Both the position numbers and the translations under genes were made by a program. A stretch of DNA of 5,756 nt from Planctomycetota bacterium (GTDB taxonomy: Bacteria > Planctomycetota > UBA1135 > GCA-002686595), in NCBI GenBank assembly GCA_022447405.1, contig JAKVCE010000153.1, positions 1 to 5,756 on the forward strand, in the 5' to 3' direction. This document shows, in pieces, positions 1 through 5,756 of the stretch (positions are counted from its first letter, which is position 1; each line of letters starts with the position of its first letter). Under the pieces are notes generated by a model, which worked only from the letters and a program-made list of their open reading frames with translations, ran no database searches and was not told the DNA's origin.

Positions 1-75
1 AGAGATCGTTTGAGCGAAGGACAGGCCGAGGGGAGCCTGAACAAGGAGGATGAGCGAATAGAGGAATGAGCGCAT
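1..75 (-). CDS. Start of an exported protein (signal peptide only; gene truncated by the window edge)
   Basis: Reading the minus strand from the ATG at 75-73 gives 25 open codons to the window edge, beginning MRSFLYSLILLV and ending LGLSFAQTIS. This looks like a Sec signal peptide: a short n-region with one arginine (residue 2), a hydrophobic core over about residues 4-20, and a plausible signal peptidase I site after Ala21 (Ser-Phe-Ala, then Gln-Thr). There is no lipobox cysteine in the visible part, so a periplasmic, secreted or outer-membrane protein is more likely than a lipoprotein. The start lies 83 nt past the stop of the preceding oxidoreductase on the same strand, so it may be the next gene of that operon or a separate unit. 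No good Shine-Dalgarno sequence precedes the ATG, which lowers confidence in the exact start. The mature protein is outside the window and its function cannot be called. Confidence 0.6.
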   Translation of the reverse strand, partial: MRSFLYSLILLVQAPLGLSFAQTIS

Positions 76-108
76 ATGACGACAATACAACACACCCCCC
101 GGGCTGAA

Positions 109-130
109 GTTTCCCTCCGCGGGAGAAAAC
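109..130 (-). other. Imperfect inverted repeat (possible hairpin) downstream of the 485-aa oxidoreductase
   Basis: The arms are GTTT (109-112) with AAAC (127-130) and CTCC (115-118) with GGAG (122-125), separated by a 3-base loop GCG and a small 2x1 internal loop, giving about 8 base pairs. It lies about 30 nt past the oxidoreductase stop codon and upstream of the signal-peptide ORF, which is where a transcription end would be expected. No T-run follows on the minus strand (the next bases are CTTCAG), so it is not a canonical intrinsic terminator. It could be a weak or Rho-assisted terminator, an mRNA-stability hairpin, or chance in GC-rich DNA. The rest of the 76-158 gap shows nothing else I can support apart from a C6 run at 95-100. 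Confidence 0.25.
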
Positions 131-158
131 GGGATCACTGATGCGCTGCTCGGCGCCT

Positions 159-1616
159 CTAAGAGACGCTGCGCTGAATCGCCTGACCAGCCAGTGCGCC
201 AGGCCGGCCGCTGACGCCGCCGCCGGGGTGGATGCCGGCGGAGCCGCAGAAGAGGCCTTGGATCGAGGTGGCGTAGCGCGAGAGCGCCATGGCGGGGCGC
301 ATGGGGCCGAGCTGGTCTAGGGCGAGTTCGCCGTGCATCTCGTGGCCGCCTTCGAGGCCGTAGACCTCGGCGATGTCGGCGGGCGTGAGGGTCTCGGTGG
401 CCGTGGCGATGGCGCGGATGTTCGGTACATAGCGCTCGAGGCCGGCGAGGGCGAGCTCGGTGAGCTCGGCGCGGCGCTCGTCCGTCCAGCCCCCCTCCAG
501 CTCGATCGTGGCGCAGCGGATGAGGACGCTGGCGGCTCCATCCGACTGGCGCACGTCGAGGGGCACGACGGTCGGCATGCGGCGGTGCTTCACGGCGTCG
601 AAGGCGCGCTCCATGTCGAGGGGGTCCTCGCAGAGGAAGGCGCGCTCCGGCTTGAGGCCGGGGCGGCAGGCGTAGTCGATGGGCTCGGTCAGCGAAAGGG
701 AGACCTTCGCGAGCGTGCCGCGCAGGCGCACCTTCTGGATGTGGTTCTCCGTGGAGATCGGGAGCGCATCGGGAGAGACCAGCTCCAAGAGGGTCTTGCG
801 CGGGCCGACGCAGGAGAGCACGAGGTCGGCGTCTAGAGTGCTCCCGTCAGCGCAGTCGACGCCCTTCGCGGCGCCGCTCTCCACACGGATCTTCGTGACC
901 TCGGCGTTCGGCTTGAGCTCTACGCCCGCCTTCTCGCAGCAAGCGAGGAGCGCCTTGACGAGGGCTGCGGGCCCGCCGACGACCTCCTTCCCGACCTGCG
1001 CCTCGTGGAGGAGCAAGGTCGCTGTCGAGGTGGGCGAGCGCGTGCCCATCCAGGTCCCGTGCAAGGCCGGAGCGGCGAGGGCGCACTTCAGGAGCGGGCT
1101 CTCGAACCACTCGCTCAGGTAGTCGTCCACGCAGGAGGGGCCGACACGCAGGAGCTCGTGGATGGTCTTCTTGCCCAAGCGGCGGAAGGAGGCGCCGGCC
1201 ATGAGCAGCGGCATCTTCTCGGCGCTCGATCGCACGTCCAAGGTGGCGTTGTTGAGCTGGCCCTTCGCGAAGGGCAGCACCTTCGCCAGCCAGGCGCGCC
1301 AGCGAGCGTAGGCCTCGGCGTCCTCGCCGAGCTCTGATGCCGCCTGCGCGGGATCGCGGTGGAGCAGGAGGCCCTCGCCCTCCCCGGAGGGGACGAAGAC
1401 CGGCGCTGGATCGAGGAGCTCGAGGCCGTGGTACTTGAGCTCGAGCGAGCGGATCACGTCAGCAGAGAGGGTCTCCGTGTCGTGCAAGAGGCCGCCGTCT
1501 GCGACGCCGCCGAAGCGATCGCGGCGCTCCAAGACCGTCACCTTGTTACCGGCCTTCGCGAGGGTCGCGGCTGCGACGAGGCCGTTGTGGCCCCCACCGA
1601 TGACGACGACCCTCAT
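159..1616 (-). CDS. FAD-dependent oxidoreductase, phytoene desaturase/PYROXD2-like, short paralogue (485 aa)
   Basis: Probable soluble flavoprotein oxidoreductase of the phytoene-dehydrogenase-like (COG1233-type) superfamily. Residues 3-13 form the N-terminal beta strand and dinucleotide-binding loop GGGHNG (7-12). Glu30 in VLERR is the usual acidic residue that binds the ribose of FAD, followed by the FGG turn at 35-37. The C-terminal FAD signature is GSAGIHPGGGVSGRPG (458-473), preceded by GHEMHGELALDQL (424-436), a motif shared with PYROXD2-type proteins. It is clearly a paralogue of the next gene upstream but about 50 residues shorter. It lacks the N-terminal extension and is trimmed just after the FAD loop, where the longer copy has a PGF-type segment. 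The ATG shares its A with the upstream TGA (TGATG at 1618-1614), and a weak GGGGG ribosome site sits 7 nt before it, suggesting translational coupling. The stop is TAG. The substrate is unknown; carotenoid desaturation is unlikely because no carotenoid genes are nearby. Confidence 0.9.
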   Translation of the reverse strand: MRVVVIGGGHNGLVAAATLAKAGNKVTVLERRDRFGGVADGGLLHDTETLSADVIRSLELKYHGLELLDPAPVFVPSGEGEGLLLHRDPAQAASELGEDAEAYARWRAWLAKVLPFAKGQLNNATLDVRSSAEKMPLLMAGASFRRLGKKTIHELLRVGPSCVDDYLSEWFESPLLKCALAAPALHGTWMGTRSPTSTATLLLHEAQVGKEVVGGPAALVKALLACCEKAGVELKPNAEVTKIRVESGAAKGVDCADGSTLDADLVLSCVGPRKTLLELVSPDALPISTENHIQKVRLRGTLAKVSLSLTEPIDYACRPGLKPERAFLCEDPLDMERAFDAVKHRRMPTVVPLDVRQSDGAASVLIRCATIELEGGWTDERRAELTELALAGLERYVPNIRAIATATETLTPADIAEVYGLEGGHEMHGELALDQLGPMRPAMALSRYATSIQGLFCGSAGIHPGGGVSGRPGALAGQAIQRSVS

Positions 1617-3223
1617 CAGACCGCCCCCAGTCGAAGCATCTCTTGAACGGCCATCGCGCCAGGTGAGCCCATGATCCCGCCGCCCGGGTGCGCCCCAGAG
1701 GAGCCCAGCCAGAGGCCGCGCACAGGCGTCTTGTAGCGCGCCCAGCCAGCCGTCGGGCGCTGGAAGAGGAGCTGCTCGAGGCCCAGCTCGCCGTGGAAGA
1801 TGTTGCCCTCGGTGATCCCGATCTCCTCCTGGATGTCCCAGGGCGAGAGGACCTGACGATGGAGGATGTCCTCCTTCAAGGTCGGCATGTACTCAGCCAG
1901 GGTGTCCACCACCGCGTCGCCGAAGGCCTCGCGGTGCTCGGGCCAGGTCTCCGGGCCCGTCGCGATGTCATAGGGCGCGTACTGCACGAAGCAGCTCATG
2001 ACGTGCTTGCCTGGCGGCGCCATCCCAGGGTCCAAGACCGAGGGGAAGACGACGTTGATGAAGGGGCGCGAGCTAAAGGTCCCGTACTTGGCCTCGTCGT
2101 AAGCCGTCTCGAGGTAGTCCGTAGAGGGCGCGATCGCCACGTCCCCCATCACGTGCGGACCGATGCCGGGGCGATGCTTGAACTCAGGGAAGCGGTCGAG
2201 GGCGAGGTTCACCTTGCCCGAGCTGCCGCGGTCCTTGTAGCGCTTGAGGCTCGTCGCGAAGTCCGTCGGGAGGTGCTCCTCACCCACGAAGCGCAAGAAG
2301 GTCAGCGAGGGATCGCAGCCGCTCACGACCGTCCGCGAGGCGATCTCGTCTCCGTTCTCCAAGATGACGCCCGTCGCCTCGCCGTGCGCGATGCGCACCT
2401 TGGCGATCGGCGCCTCGCAGCGGATCTCCGCGCCGAAGGAGCGCGCCGAAGAGGCGATGGCCTCGCTCACCGCGCCCGTGCCACCGATCGGGAAGCCCCA
2501 CGCGCGGGAGCTGCCGTCGATCTCGCCCATGTAGTGGTGCAAGAGCACATAGGCCGTGCCCGGCGAGTTCACGCCCAGCATGGTCCCGATGATCCCTGAG
2601 CAGGACATCGGGGCGATGAGCTGGTCCGACTCGAAGAACTCGCGCAGGAAGTCCACGCCGCCCATCGTCGTCAGCTTGAACTGCAGCGCCGCGAGGTCGT
2701 CCCCGAGCTCCTTGAAGCGGTCACCCGCCTTCTTGAGCTGCCAGAGGTCGCTGGGCGAGAGTGAGGTCGGGTCCGGTGCGACCTCATCGATGAAGGGCTT
2801 GGCGAAGCGCGCGAGCTTGCCCATGAGCTTGCCGAACTCAGGGTAGTTGTCGGCGTCCTTGCGGGAGAGGCGCTGGATCTCGCGGCGGTTCTTGTCCGGG
2901 TCCGCCCAGCGGCAGAGCCCCGCGTCATCAGGCTGGGGCGTGTAGGAGCACTCGAGCGGCACGAGCCGGAGGCCGTGCTGGGTGAGGTTCAGGTCCCGGA
3001 TGATCCACGGGCGCAGGAGGCTCACGACGTAAGAGCAGACCGAGTACTTGAAGCCCGGGTACTTCTCCTCGGTCACGGCGGCGCCGCCGACGAGGTGGCG
3101 GCGCTCCAGGACGAGCACCTTCTTCCCGGCGCGCGCGAGGTACGCGGCGGCGGTCAGGCCGTTGTGGCCCCCGCCGACGACGATCGCGTCATAGGGGTTC
3201 TGACTGGAGCCGAGCGCGGCCAT
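1616..3223 (-). CDS. FAD-dependent oxidoreductase, phytoene desaturase/PYROXD2-like, full-length (535 aa)
   Basis: Flavoprotein oxidoreductase of the same superfamily as its downstream neighbour, closest in pattern to PYROXD2 (pyridine nucleotide-disulfide oxidoreductase domain protein 2). The FAD-binding Rossmann segment is YDAIVVGGGHNGL (11-23), with Glu40 in VLERR as the ribose-binding acid and VGGAA (46-50) following. A WGFPIGGTGAV stretch (242-252) matches the GG motif of the substrate-domain junction. The C-terminus carries GNIFHGELGLEQLLFQRP (473-490) and the FAD signature GSSGAHPGGGIMGSPG (507-522). The length of about 535 aa is normal for the group, and there is no signal peptide or membrane segment. 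The ATG overlaps the upstream TGA by one base (TGATG, 3225-3221) and has a strong AAGGAGG ribosome site at 3237-3231, 7 nt before the start. It lies between a GcvT-like gene and its own shorter paralogue, so it probably supplies the redox half of the same pathway. The electron acceptor and substrate cannot be read from sequence. Confidence 0.93.
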   Translation of the reverse strand: MAALGSSQNPYDAIVVGGGHNGLTAAAYLARAGKKVLVLERRHLVGGAAVTEEKYPGFKYSVCSYVVSLLRPWIIRDLNLTQHGLRLVPLECSYTPQPDDAGLCRWADPDKNRREIQRLSRKDADNYPEFGKLMGKLARFAKPFIDEVAPDPTSLSPSDLWQLKKAGDRFKELGDDLAALQFKLTTMGGVDFLREFFESDQLIAPMSCSGIIGTMLGVNSPGTAYVLLHHYMGEIDGSSRAWGFPIGGTGAVSEAIASSARSFGAEIRCEAPIAKVRIAHGEATGVILENGDEIASRTVVSGCDPSLTFLRFVGEEHLPTDFATSLKRYKDRGSSGKVNLALDRFPEFKHRPGIGPHVMGDVAIAPSTDYLETAYDEAKYGTFSSRPFINVVFPSVLDPGMAPPGKHVMSCFVQYAPYDIATGPETWPEHREAFGDAVVDTLAEYMPTLKEDILHRQVLSPWDIQEEIGITEGNIFHGELGLEQLLFQRPTAGWARYKTPVRGLWLGSSGAHPGGGIMGSPGAMAVQEMLRLGAV

Positions 3224-4443
3224 CAGGCGCCCTCCTTGGGCTGGGCGTTGGGCGTGAAGGTCTTGCGCTCCGGATCAAAGAAGGGGCGCTTCACCACCGT
3301 CGCCGTCACCGTGCGGCGCTCGAACTCCACCGTGTACTCCACCTTGAGCTTCGTGCCGACCTTGGCGTGTTGGGCGTAGACCTGCCCGAGGGCGAGGTAC
3401 TTCTTCAAGGTCGGCGACCAGGTGCTGGAGGTCACCTGCCCCACCTGACTGCGGCCGCTGCTGTAGACAGGGACCGCGCTCCGGCACGCGACCGGCGCCA
3501 GGTGCGGCGGGAGGTTGTACTGATCATAGAGCTCTTCGAGCTCAGCCCAGTCGAGCTCCAGTCCGACGAGGCCCCACTTCGGGCCGACCTCGCGCTCGCG
3601 CAAGAGCGCGTCGCGGCCGATCCAGCCCTCGCGGTCGAGGTTCACCGTCCAACCGAGCCCCGCCTCCTCCGGCGTCGACTTGCGCGCCTCGATGAGGCAG
3701 CGCTGGGCGCAGATGTAGTCGATGCCCTGCAGGACGAAGCCCGCCTCGATGCGCGAGACATCCAAGGCGTCGAGGCCGATGGGCTCCATGTTGTAAGGCT
3801 TCCCCGCCTCAAGCAGCGCGTCGTAGACGCGCTCCGCATCAGCGTTGTGCATCCAGAGCTCATAGCCGAGGTCGCCCGTGTAGCCGGTGCGCGTGATGCG
3901 GCCGTCCGCGCCCGCGATCTTCCCCGCCGCGGTCCCGAAGAAGCGCATCGAGTCGAGGTCGCAGTCCGTGAGCTCTCGCAGGATGTCCCGGGAGCAGGGC
4001 CCCTGCAGCGCGAGGGCGCTGATGCGGTCGGTGGAGTCTTCAATCTCCACGTCCATCCCGCGTGAGTGACGCGAGTACCAACCCAGCCAAGGCTCAGAGG
4101 AGGTCACGCGGAAGGCGTCCTCCCCGAGGTAGGTGATCGTACCGTCGTCGAGGACCTTGCCGTCCCCGTCACACATGCAGCCATAGACGACGCGCCCTGG
4201 CTTCAGCTTGGTGATGTCACGCGTCCAAACACGCGAGAGGAAGCTCGCCGCGTCAGGCCCGGTCACGTCGTACTTGTAGAGCGGCGTGACGTCCAGGAGG
4301 CCCGCAGACTGGCGGATCGCGAAGTACTCCCGCTCGGAGTGAGCGTCGAAGTTGCAGGCGGCGGCGTAGCCAGCCCACTCCTTCCACGCCATGCTCTCCA
4401 TGAGGGCTGAGGTGCGTGAGTGGAACGGGGTCGTGCGGGGCAT
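3223..4443 (-). CDS. Aminomethyltransferase (GcvT) family protein, 406 aa
   Basis: Member of the folate-binding GcvT/aminomethyltransferase family, which includes glycine-cleavage T-protein, the DMSP demethylase DmdA and the C-terminal domains of dimethylglycine and sarcosine dehydrogenases. Such proteins move a one-carbon unit to tetrahydrofolate. Visible family features are an AGLLDVTPLYKYDVTG segment (47-62); GKVLDDGTITY (95-105), whose Asp pair aligns with the catalytic Asp region of T-protein; LALQGP (144-149); YTGDLGYEL (188-196); and GLDALDVSRIEAG (223-235). The C-terminal barrel follows, with VGQVTSSTWSPTLKKYLAL (334-352). At 406 aa it is longer than typical T-protein (about 365 aa), partly from an acidic stretch near 298-315. 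The start at 4443 is kept because TPFHSRT directly follows it and resembles family N-termini, but no Shine-Dalgarno sequence precedes it. It is the first gene of a three-gene cluster, with its TGA overlapping the next ATG. With no GcvH or GcvP nearby, it is unlikely to be the true glycine-cleavage T-protein. Confidence 0.9.
   Translation of the reverse strand: MPRTTPFHSRTSALMESMAWKEWAGYAAACNFDAHSEREYFAIRQSAGLLDVTPLYKYDVTGPDAASFLSRVWTRDITKLKPGRVVYGCMCDGDGKVLDDGTITYLGEDAFRVTSSEPWLGWYSRHSRGMDVEIEDSTDRISALALQGPCSRDILRELTDCDLDSMRFFGTAAGKIAGADGRITRTGYTGDLGYELWMHNADAERVYDALLEAGKPYNMEPIGLDALDVSRIEAGFVLQGIDYICAQRCLIEARKSTPEEAGLGWTVNLDREGWIGRDALLREREVGPKWGLVGLELDWAELEELYDQYNLPPHLAPVACRSAVPVYSSGRSQVGQVTSSTWSPTLKKYLALGQVYAQHAKVGTKLKVEYTVEFERRTVTATVVKRPFFDPERKTFTPNAQPKEGA
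3231..3237 (-). promoter_or_regulatory. Strong ribosome binding site for the 535-aa oxidoreductase
   Basis: On the minus strand the sequence is AAGGAGG, a near-perfect anti-16S match, with 7 nt between it and the ATG at 3223. It lies inside the last codons of the GcvT-like gene, so this cistron can initiate on its own as well as by coupling through the TGATG overlap. Confidence 0.85.
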
Positions 4444-4538
4444 AGAACCCGGATGCTAGAGCAGCGGGGAGGCCCCTTCCACACCGAAGGAGGCAGTTTC
4501 CCAGCCTATCTTCAGGCCCCGACAGACCTCGAAAAGAC
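4444..4538 (-). promoter_or_regulatory. Gap between the metal-transport operon and the GcvT/oxidoreductase cluster; likely holds the cluster promoter
   Basis: This 95-nt spacer is the only sizeable break between the two gene groups, so a terminator for the permease operon and a promoter for the GcvT cluster would be expected here. I cannot identify either with confidence. A TAGCAT hexamer at 4459-4454 resembles a -10 box but has no convincing -35 partner. It also sits so close to the ATG that a transcript from it would be nearly leaderless. No AGGAGG-like site lies 5-10 nt before the ATG. The promoter assignment rests on position only; read-through from the transport genes is equally possible. 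Confidence 0.3.
4473..4492 (-). other. Possible RNA hairpin in the permease-GcvT gap
   Basis: In minus-strand RNA, CTCCTTC (4492-4486) can pair with GAAGGGG (4479-4473) around a 6-base loop GGTGTG, giving seven pairs including one G-U. It begins about 46 nt after the permease stop and ends 29 nt before the GcvT-like ATG. No U-tract follows, so it is a poor intrinsic terminator. It might be a 5'-leader hairpin of the downstream gene or chance. Confidence 0.25.
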
Positions 4539-5429
4539 TCAGGCAGAGCGGGTCTTTGAGCGCCACCCAGCCGCGAGCCAGCCGGGGACTGCACAGATCG
4601 CTGAGGCGGCCACGACACACGGTGCAGGAGGGAGGTCTATACGGAACGCCGCGAAGAGGCCCAACAGGGCTCCCAGCCCACCGAGCCCGGCAGACTTCCA
4701 GAGGAGCCCGCGCATGCTGCGCGCGAAGGGCCGCGCACCCATCGGCGGCAAGACCAGCAAGCCGAAGAGCATCATGGGGCCGACGCTCATGGTCCCGACT
4801 GAGACCGACAAGCCTGTGACGATCACGAACATGAGCTCGATACGTCTGACCGGACGCCCGAGCACCTGCGCCGTCTCCGGGTCCACGCTCGCCAGGAGGA
4901 GGTCCTGGTGCCACCAGACCAACACACCGAGGCCGCCAAGGAGCACCACGGCCAATGTCTCAAACTCGTGGCGGCCCACGACGAGGGACTCGCCGGTCAG
5001 GATGCCGTGCACAAAGATCTCGCCTAGGGGTGAGCGGTGCGCGCAGAGGATGGTGATGGCGTTAGCGACAGCGAAGGCCCCTGCGACCCGAGCGCCCTCC
5101 GTGCCCAGCCGGTCACCCACCATGATCAGGAGGGAGAGTCCCACAAAGGTCCCCAGCGCGGCGAAGCTGAGGTGGTAGTTGAGGGCAGCGTGGGTGTCGG
5201 ACGCGACCTCCTCGAGAGGGAGGCCTCCAAAGAACCCCTGCATGACGAACCAGGGGAGGACGAGGAAACCCAAGGCGACCCCGCTCGCAGCGAACTGGGG
5301 CAGCGCGAGCCCGTGGAAGCTTGTCCTACGCACAAAGAGCCACGCGCCGACCACGGGCAGGGTCGTCCCTGCGACCAAGATCGCGAGGATCGACCAGTGG
5401 AAGAACTCCCAAGCTTCAGAGAAGCTCAC
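4539..5429 (-). CDS. Metal ABC transporter permease, ABC-3 (ZnuB/MntB) family, 296 aa
   Basis: Inner-membrane channel subunit of a divalent-metal importer. It shows about eight hydrophobic segments: roughly residues 13-33, 41-66, 85-106, 115-130, 157-180, 198-231, 243-262 and 269-288. ABC-3 features include VRRTSFHGLALPQFAASGVALG (33-54), GEIFVHGILTGE (136-147) in a loop between helices, SVDPETAQVLG (181-191) matching the family DPE..A...G cytoplasmic motif, and VGPMMLFGLLVLPPMGA (217-233), the conserved late helix. I chose the GTG at 5429 because it forms a GTGA 4-nt overlap with the ATPase stop. It also has GGAGGA (5441-5436) 6 nt upstream, whereas the in-frame GTG at 5459, which would add 10 residues, has no ribosome site. 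The usual helix-2 histidine position (typically ALSHA) reads ALPQF here. Zinc, manganese and iron cannot be told apart from this sequence alone. Confidence 0.9.
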   Translation of the reverse strand: MSFSEAWEFFHWSILAILVAGTTLPVVGAWLFVRRTSFHGLALPQFAASGVALGFLVLPWFVMQGFFGGLPLEEVASDTHAALNYHLSFAALGTFVGLSLLIMVGDRLGTEGARVAGAFAVANAITILCAHRSPLGEIFVHGILTGESLVVGRHEFETLAVVLLGGLGVLVWWHQDLLLASVDPETAQVLGRPVRRIELMFVIVTGLSVSVGTMSVGPMMLFGLLVLPPMGARPFARSMRGLLWKSAGLGGLGALLGLFAAFRIDLPPAPCVVAASAICAVPGWLAAGWRSKTRSA

Positions 5430-5756
5430 AGCGCGTCCTCCACTCGGGGGTCTGTCCACCTTCGACCGAGCAAGGGAGCAGGGTCAAAGTCACCTGCGTC
5501 CATCACCTCGACGGAGCCATCTGAGACCCACCAGACAGAGTCCACGTGATCGGCCAATTGTTCGTAGTGGTGGGTCACGGTGAGAGCAGCCAGCCCACGC
5601 TCTCTCGTGAGCTCGTCGACTTGCTGGAAGATCACCTTGGCCGCGCCCATGTCGACGCCGCTCGTGGGCTCGTCCAAGAGGAGCACCTCTGGGTCCGAGA
5701 GGAGTGCACGCGCGAGGAGCGCGCGCTGACGCTGCCCACCGGAAAGTTCGTGGGGG
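5426..5756 (-). CDS. ABC transporter ATP-binding protein, C-terminal part (metal importer); truncated by the window edge
   Basis: Nucleotide-binding subunit that drives the adjacent permease. Read from 5755 in frame, the visible 109 residues begin PHELSGGQRQRALLARAL. They contain the ABC signature LSGGQ (fragment residues 4-8), Walker B VLLLDEP (24-30, with the catalytic Glu29), the D-loop SGVD (32-35) and the H-loop histidine in TVTHH (His62). The ending is RVEDAL and then TGA. Walker A and the Q-loop lie beyond position 5756. A GTG at 5686 is an internal valine codon, not the start. The stop overlaps the permease GTG by 4 nt, the usual ATPase-permease order of znuCB/mntBC-type operons. All catalytic elements in the visible part are intact. 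Its pairing with the ABC-3 permease is the main reason to call it a metal-import ATPase. Confidence 0.93.
   Translation of the reverse strand, partial: PHELSGGQRQRALLARALLSDPEVLLLDEPTSGVDMGAAKVIFQQVDELTRERGLAALTVTHHYEQLADHVDSVWWVSDGSVEVMDAGDFDPAPLLGRRWTDPRVEDAL
5436..5441 (-). promoter_or_regulatory. Ribosome binding site that fixes the permease start
   Basis: GGAGGA on the minus strand lies 6 nt before the GTG at 5429, inside the final codons of the ATPase gene. It decides between two in-frame GTG codons (5459 and 5429) in favour of the downstream one. Confidence 0.8.

Noticed and set aside
43..59. Plus-strand AAGGAGG followed by ATG, looking like a ribosome site and start
   Set aside because: The frame ATG-AGC-GAA-TAG ends after three codons, and the stretch is better explained as the antisense of the signal-peptide ORF (codons for Leu-Ile-Leu-Leu-Val).
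1688..2599. 303-codon open frame on the plus strand
   Set aside because: It lies wholly antisense to the well-supported 535-aa oxidoreductase. Its product is Arg/Ala/Val/Glu-rich with no recognisable motif, as expected of a shadow frame in GC-rich DNA.
159..3223. Carotenoid biosynthesis (CrtI-type phytoene desaturase)
   Set aside because: The superfamily fits, but the sequence pattern (HGELGLEQL, AHPGGG) is that of PYROXD2-like proteins and no crtB, crtE or crtY-like gene is in the window.
3367..4065. 232-codon open frame on the plus strand
   Set aside because: It is antisense to the GcvT-like gene, has a low-complexity composition and no domain signature.
3223..4443. Genuine glycine-cleavage T-protein (gcvT)
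   Set aside because: The length of 406 aa, the extra C-terminal-domain segment and the lack of gcvH or gcvP neighbours point to a different aminomethyltransferase-family branch, so no gene symbol is given.
4420..5178. 252-codon open frame on the plus strand
   Set aside because: It is antisense to the ABC-3 permease and spans the intergenic gap. Its composition is rich in Pro, Arg, Ser and Thr with no motif, and the permease on the other strand is clearly real.
5426..5686. Separate short ATPase gene starting at the GTG at 5686
   Set aside because: The frame continues upstream to the window edge and encodes the LSGGQ signature, so 5686 is an internal valine codon.
1..5756. Mobile element, CRISPR array, tRNA or rRNA
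   Set aside because: I saw no transposase or integrase motif, no regularly spaced repeats, and no tRNA- or rRNA-like sequence on either strand.

Overview
The window is GC-rich (roughly two thirds G+C by eye). It is densely packed with protein-coding genes, and every supported gene reads on the minus strand, so the biological order runs from high to low coordinates. Overlapping stop/start codons (GTGA once, TGATG twice) and a clear AGGAGG-type ribosome binding site mark it as bacterial. The base composition and gene types would suit a high-GC Gram-negative such as a myxobacterium or another proteobacterial relative, but nothing here fixes the taxon and I hold that guess loosely.

Right edge, 5756 down to 4539: the tail of one transport operon. 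It holds the C-terminal 109 residues of an ABC transporter ATPase (signature motif, Walker B, D-loop and H-loop all visible). This overlaps by 4 nt the gene for an ABC-3 family membrane permease of the ZnuB/MntB type. The pair is expected to import a divalent metal (zinc, manganese or iron). The binding protein and the rest of the ATPase would lie beyond the edge.

Centre, 4443 down to 159: a tight three-gene cluster following a 95-nt gap. First comes a GcvT/aminomethyltransferase-like protein of 406 aa. Next come two paralogous FAD-dependent oxidoreductases of the phytoene-desaturase/PYROXD2 superfamily, 535 and 485 aa. Each junction is a TGATG one-base overlap, so the three are almost certainly co-transcribed and translationally coupled. 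A folate-fold (GcvT) protein beside flavin oxidoreductases recalls the fused architecture of dimethylglycine and sarcosine dehydrogenases, where an FAD oxidase domain makes a methylene group that a GcvT domain passes to tetrahydrofolate. By analogy the cluster may oxidise or demethylate an N- or S-methylated small molecule. That is inference: the oxidoreductases belong to a different flavoprotein family, and the substrate cannot be read from sequence.

Left edge, 158 down to 1: an 83-nt gap with an imperfect hairpin, then the first 25 codons of a further minus-strand gene. Its product starts with a typical Sec signal peptide and is therefore probably exported; the rest of the gene is outside the window.

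No tRNA, rRNA, CRISPR array, insertion sequence or integrase was seen. There is no gene-free stretch longer than 100 bases.
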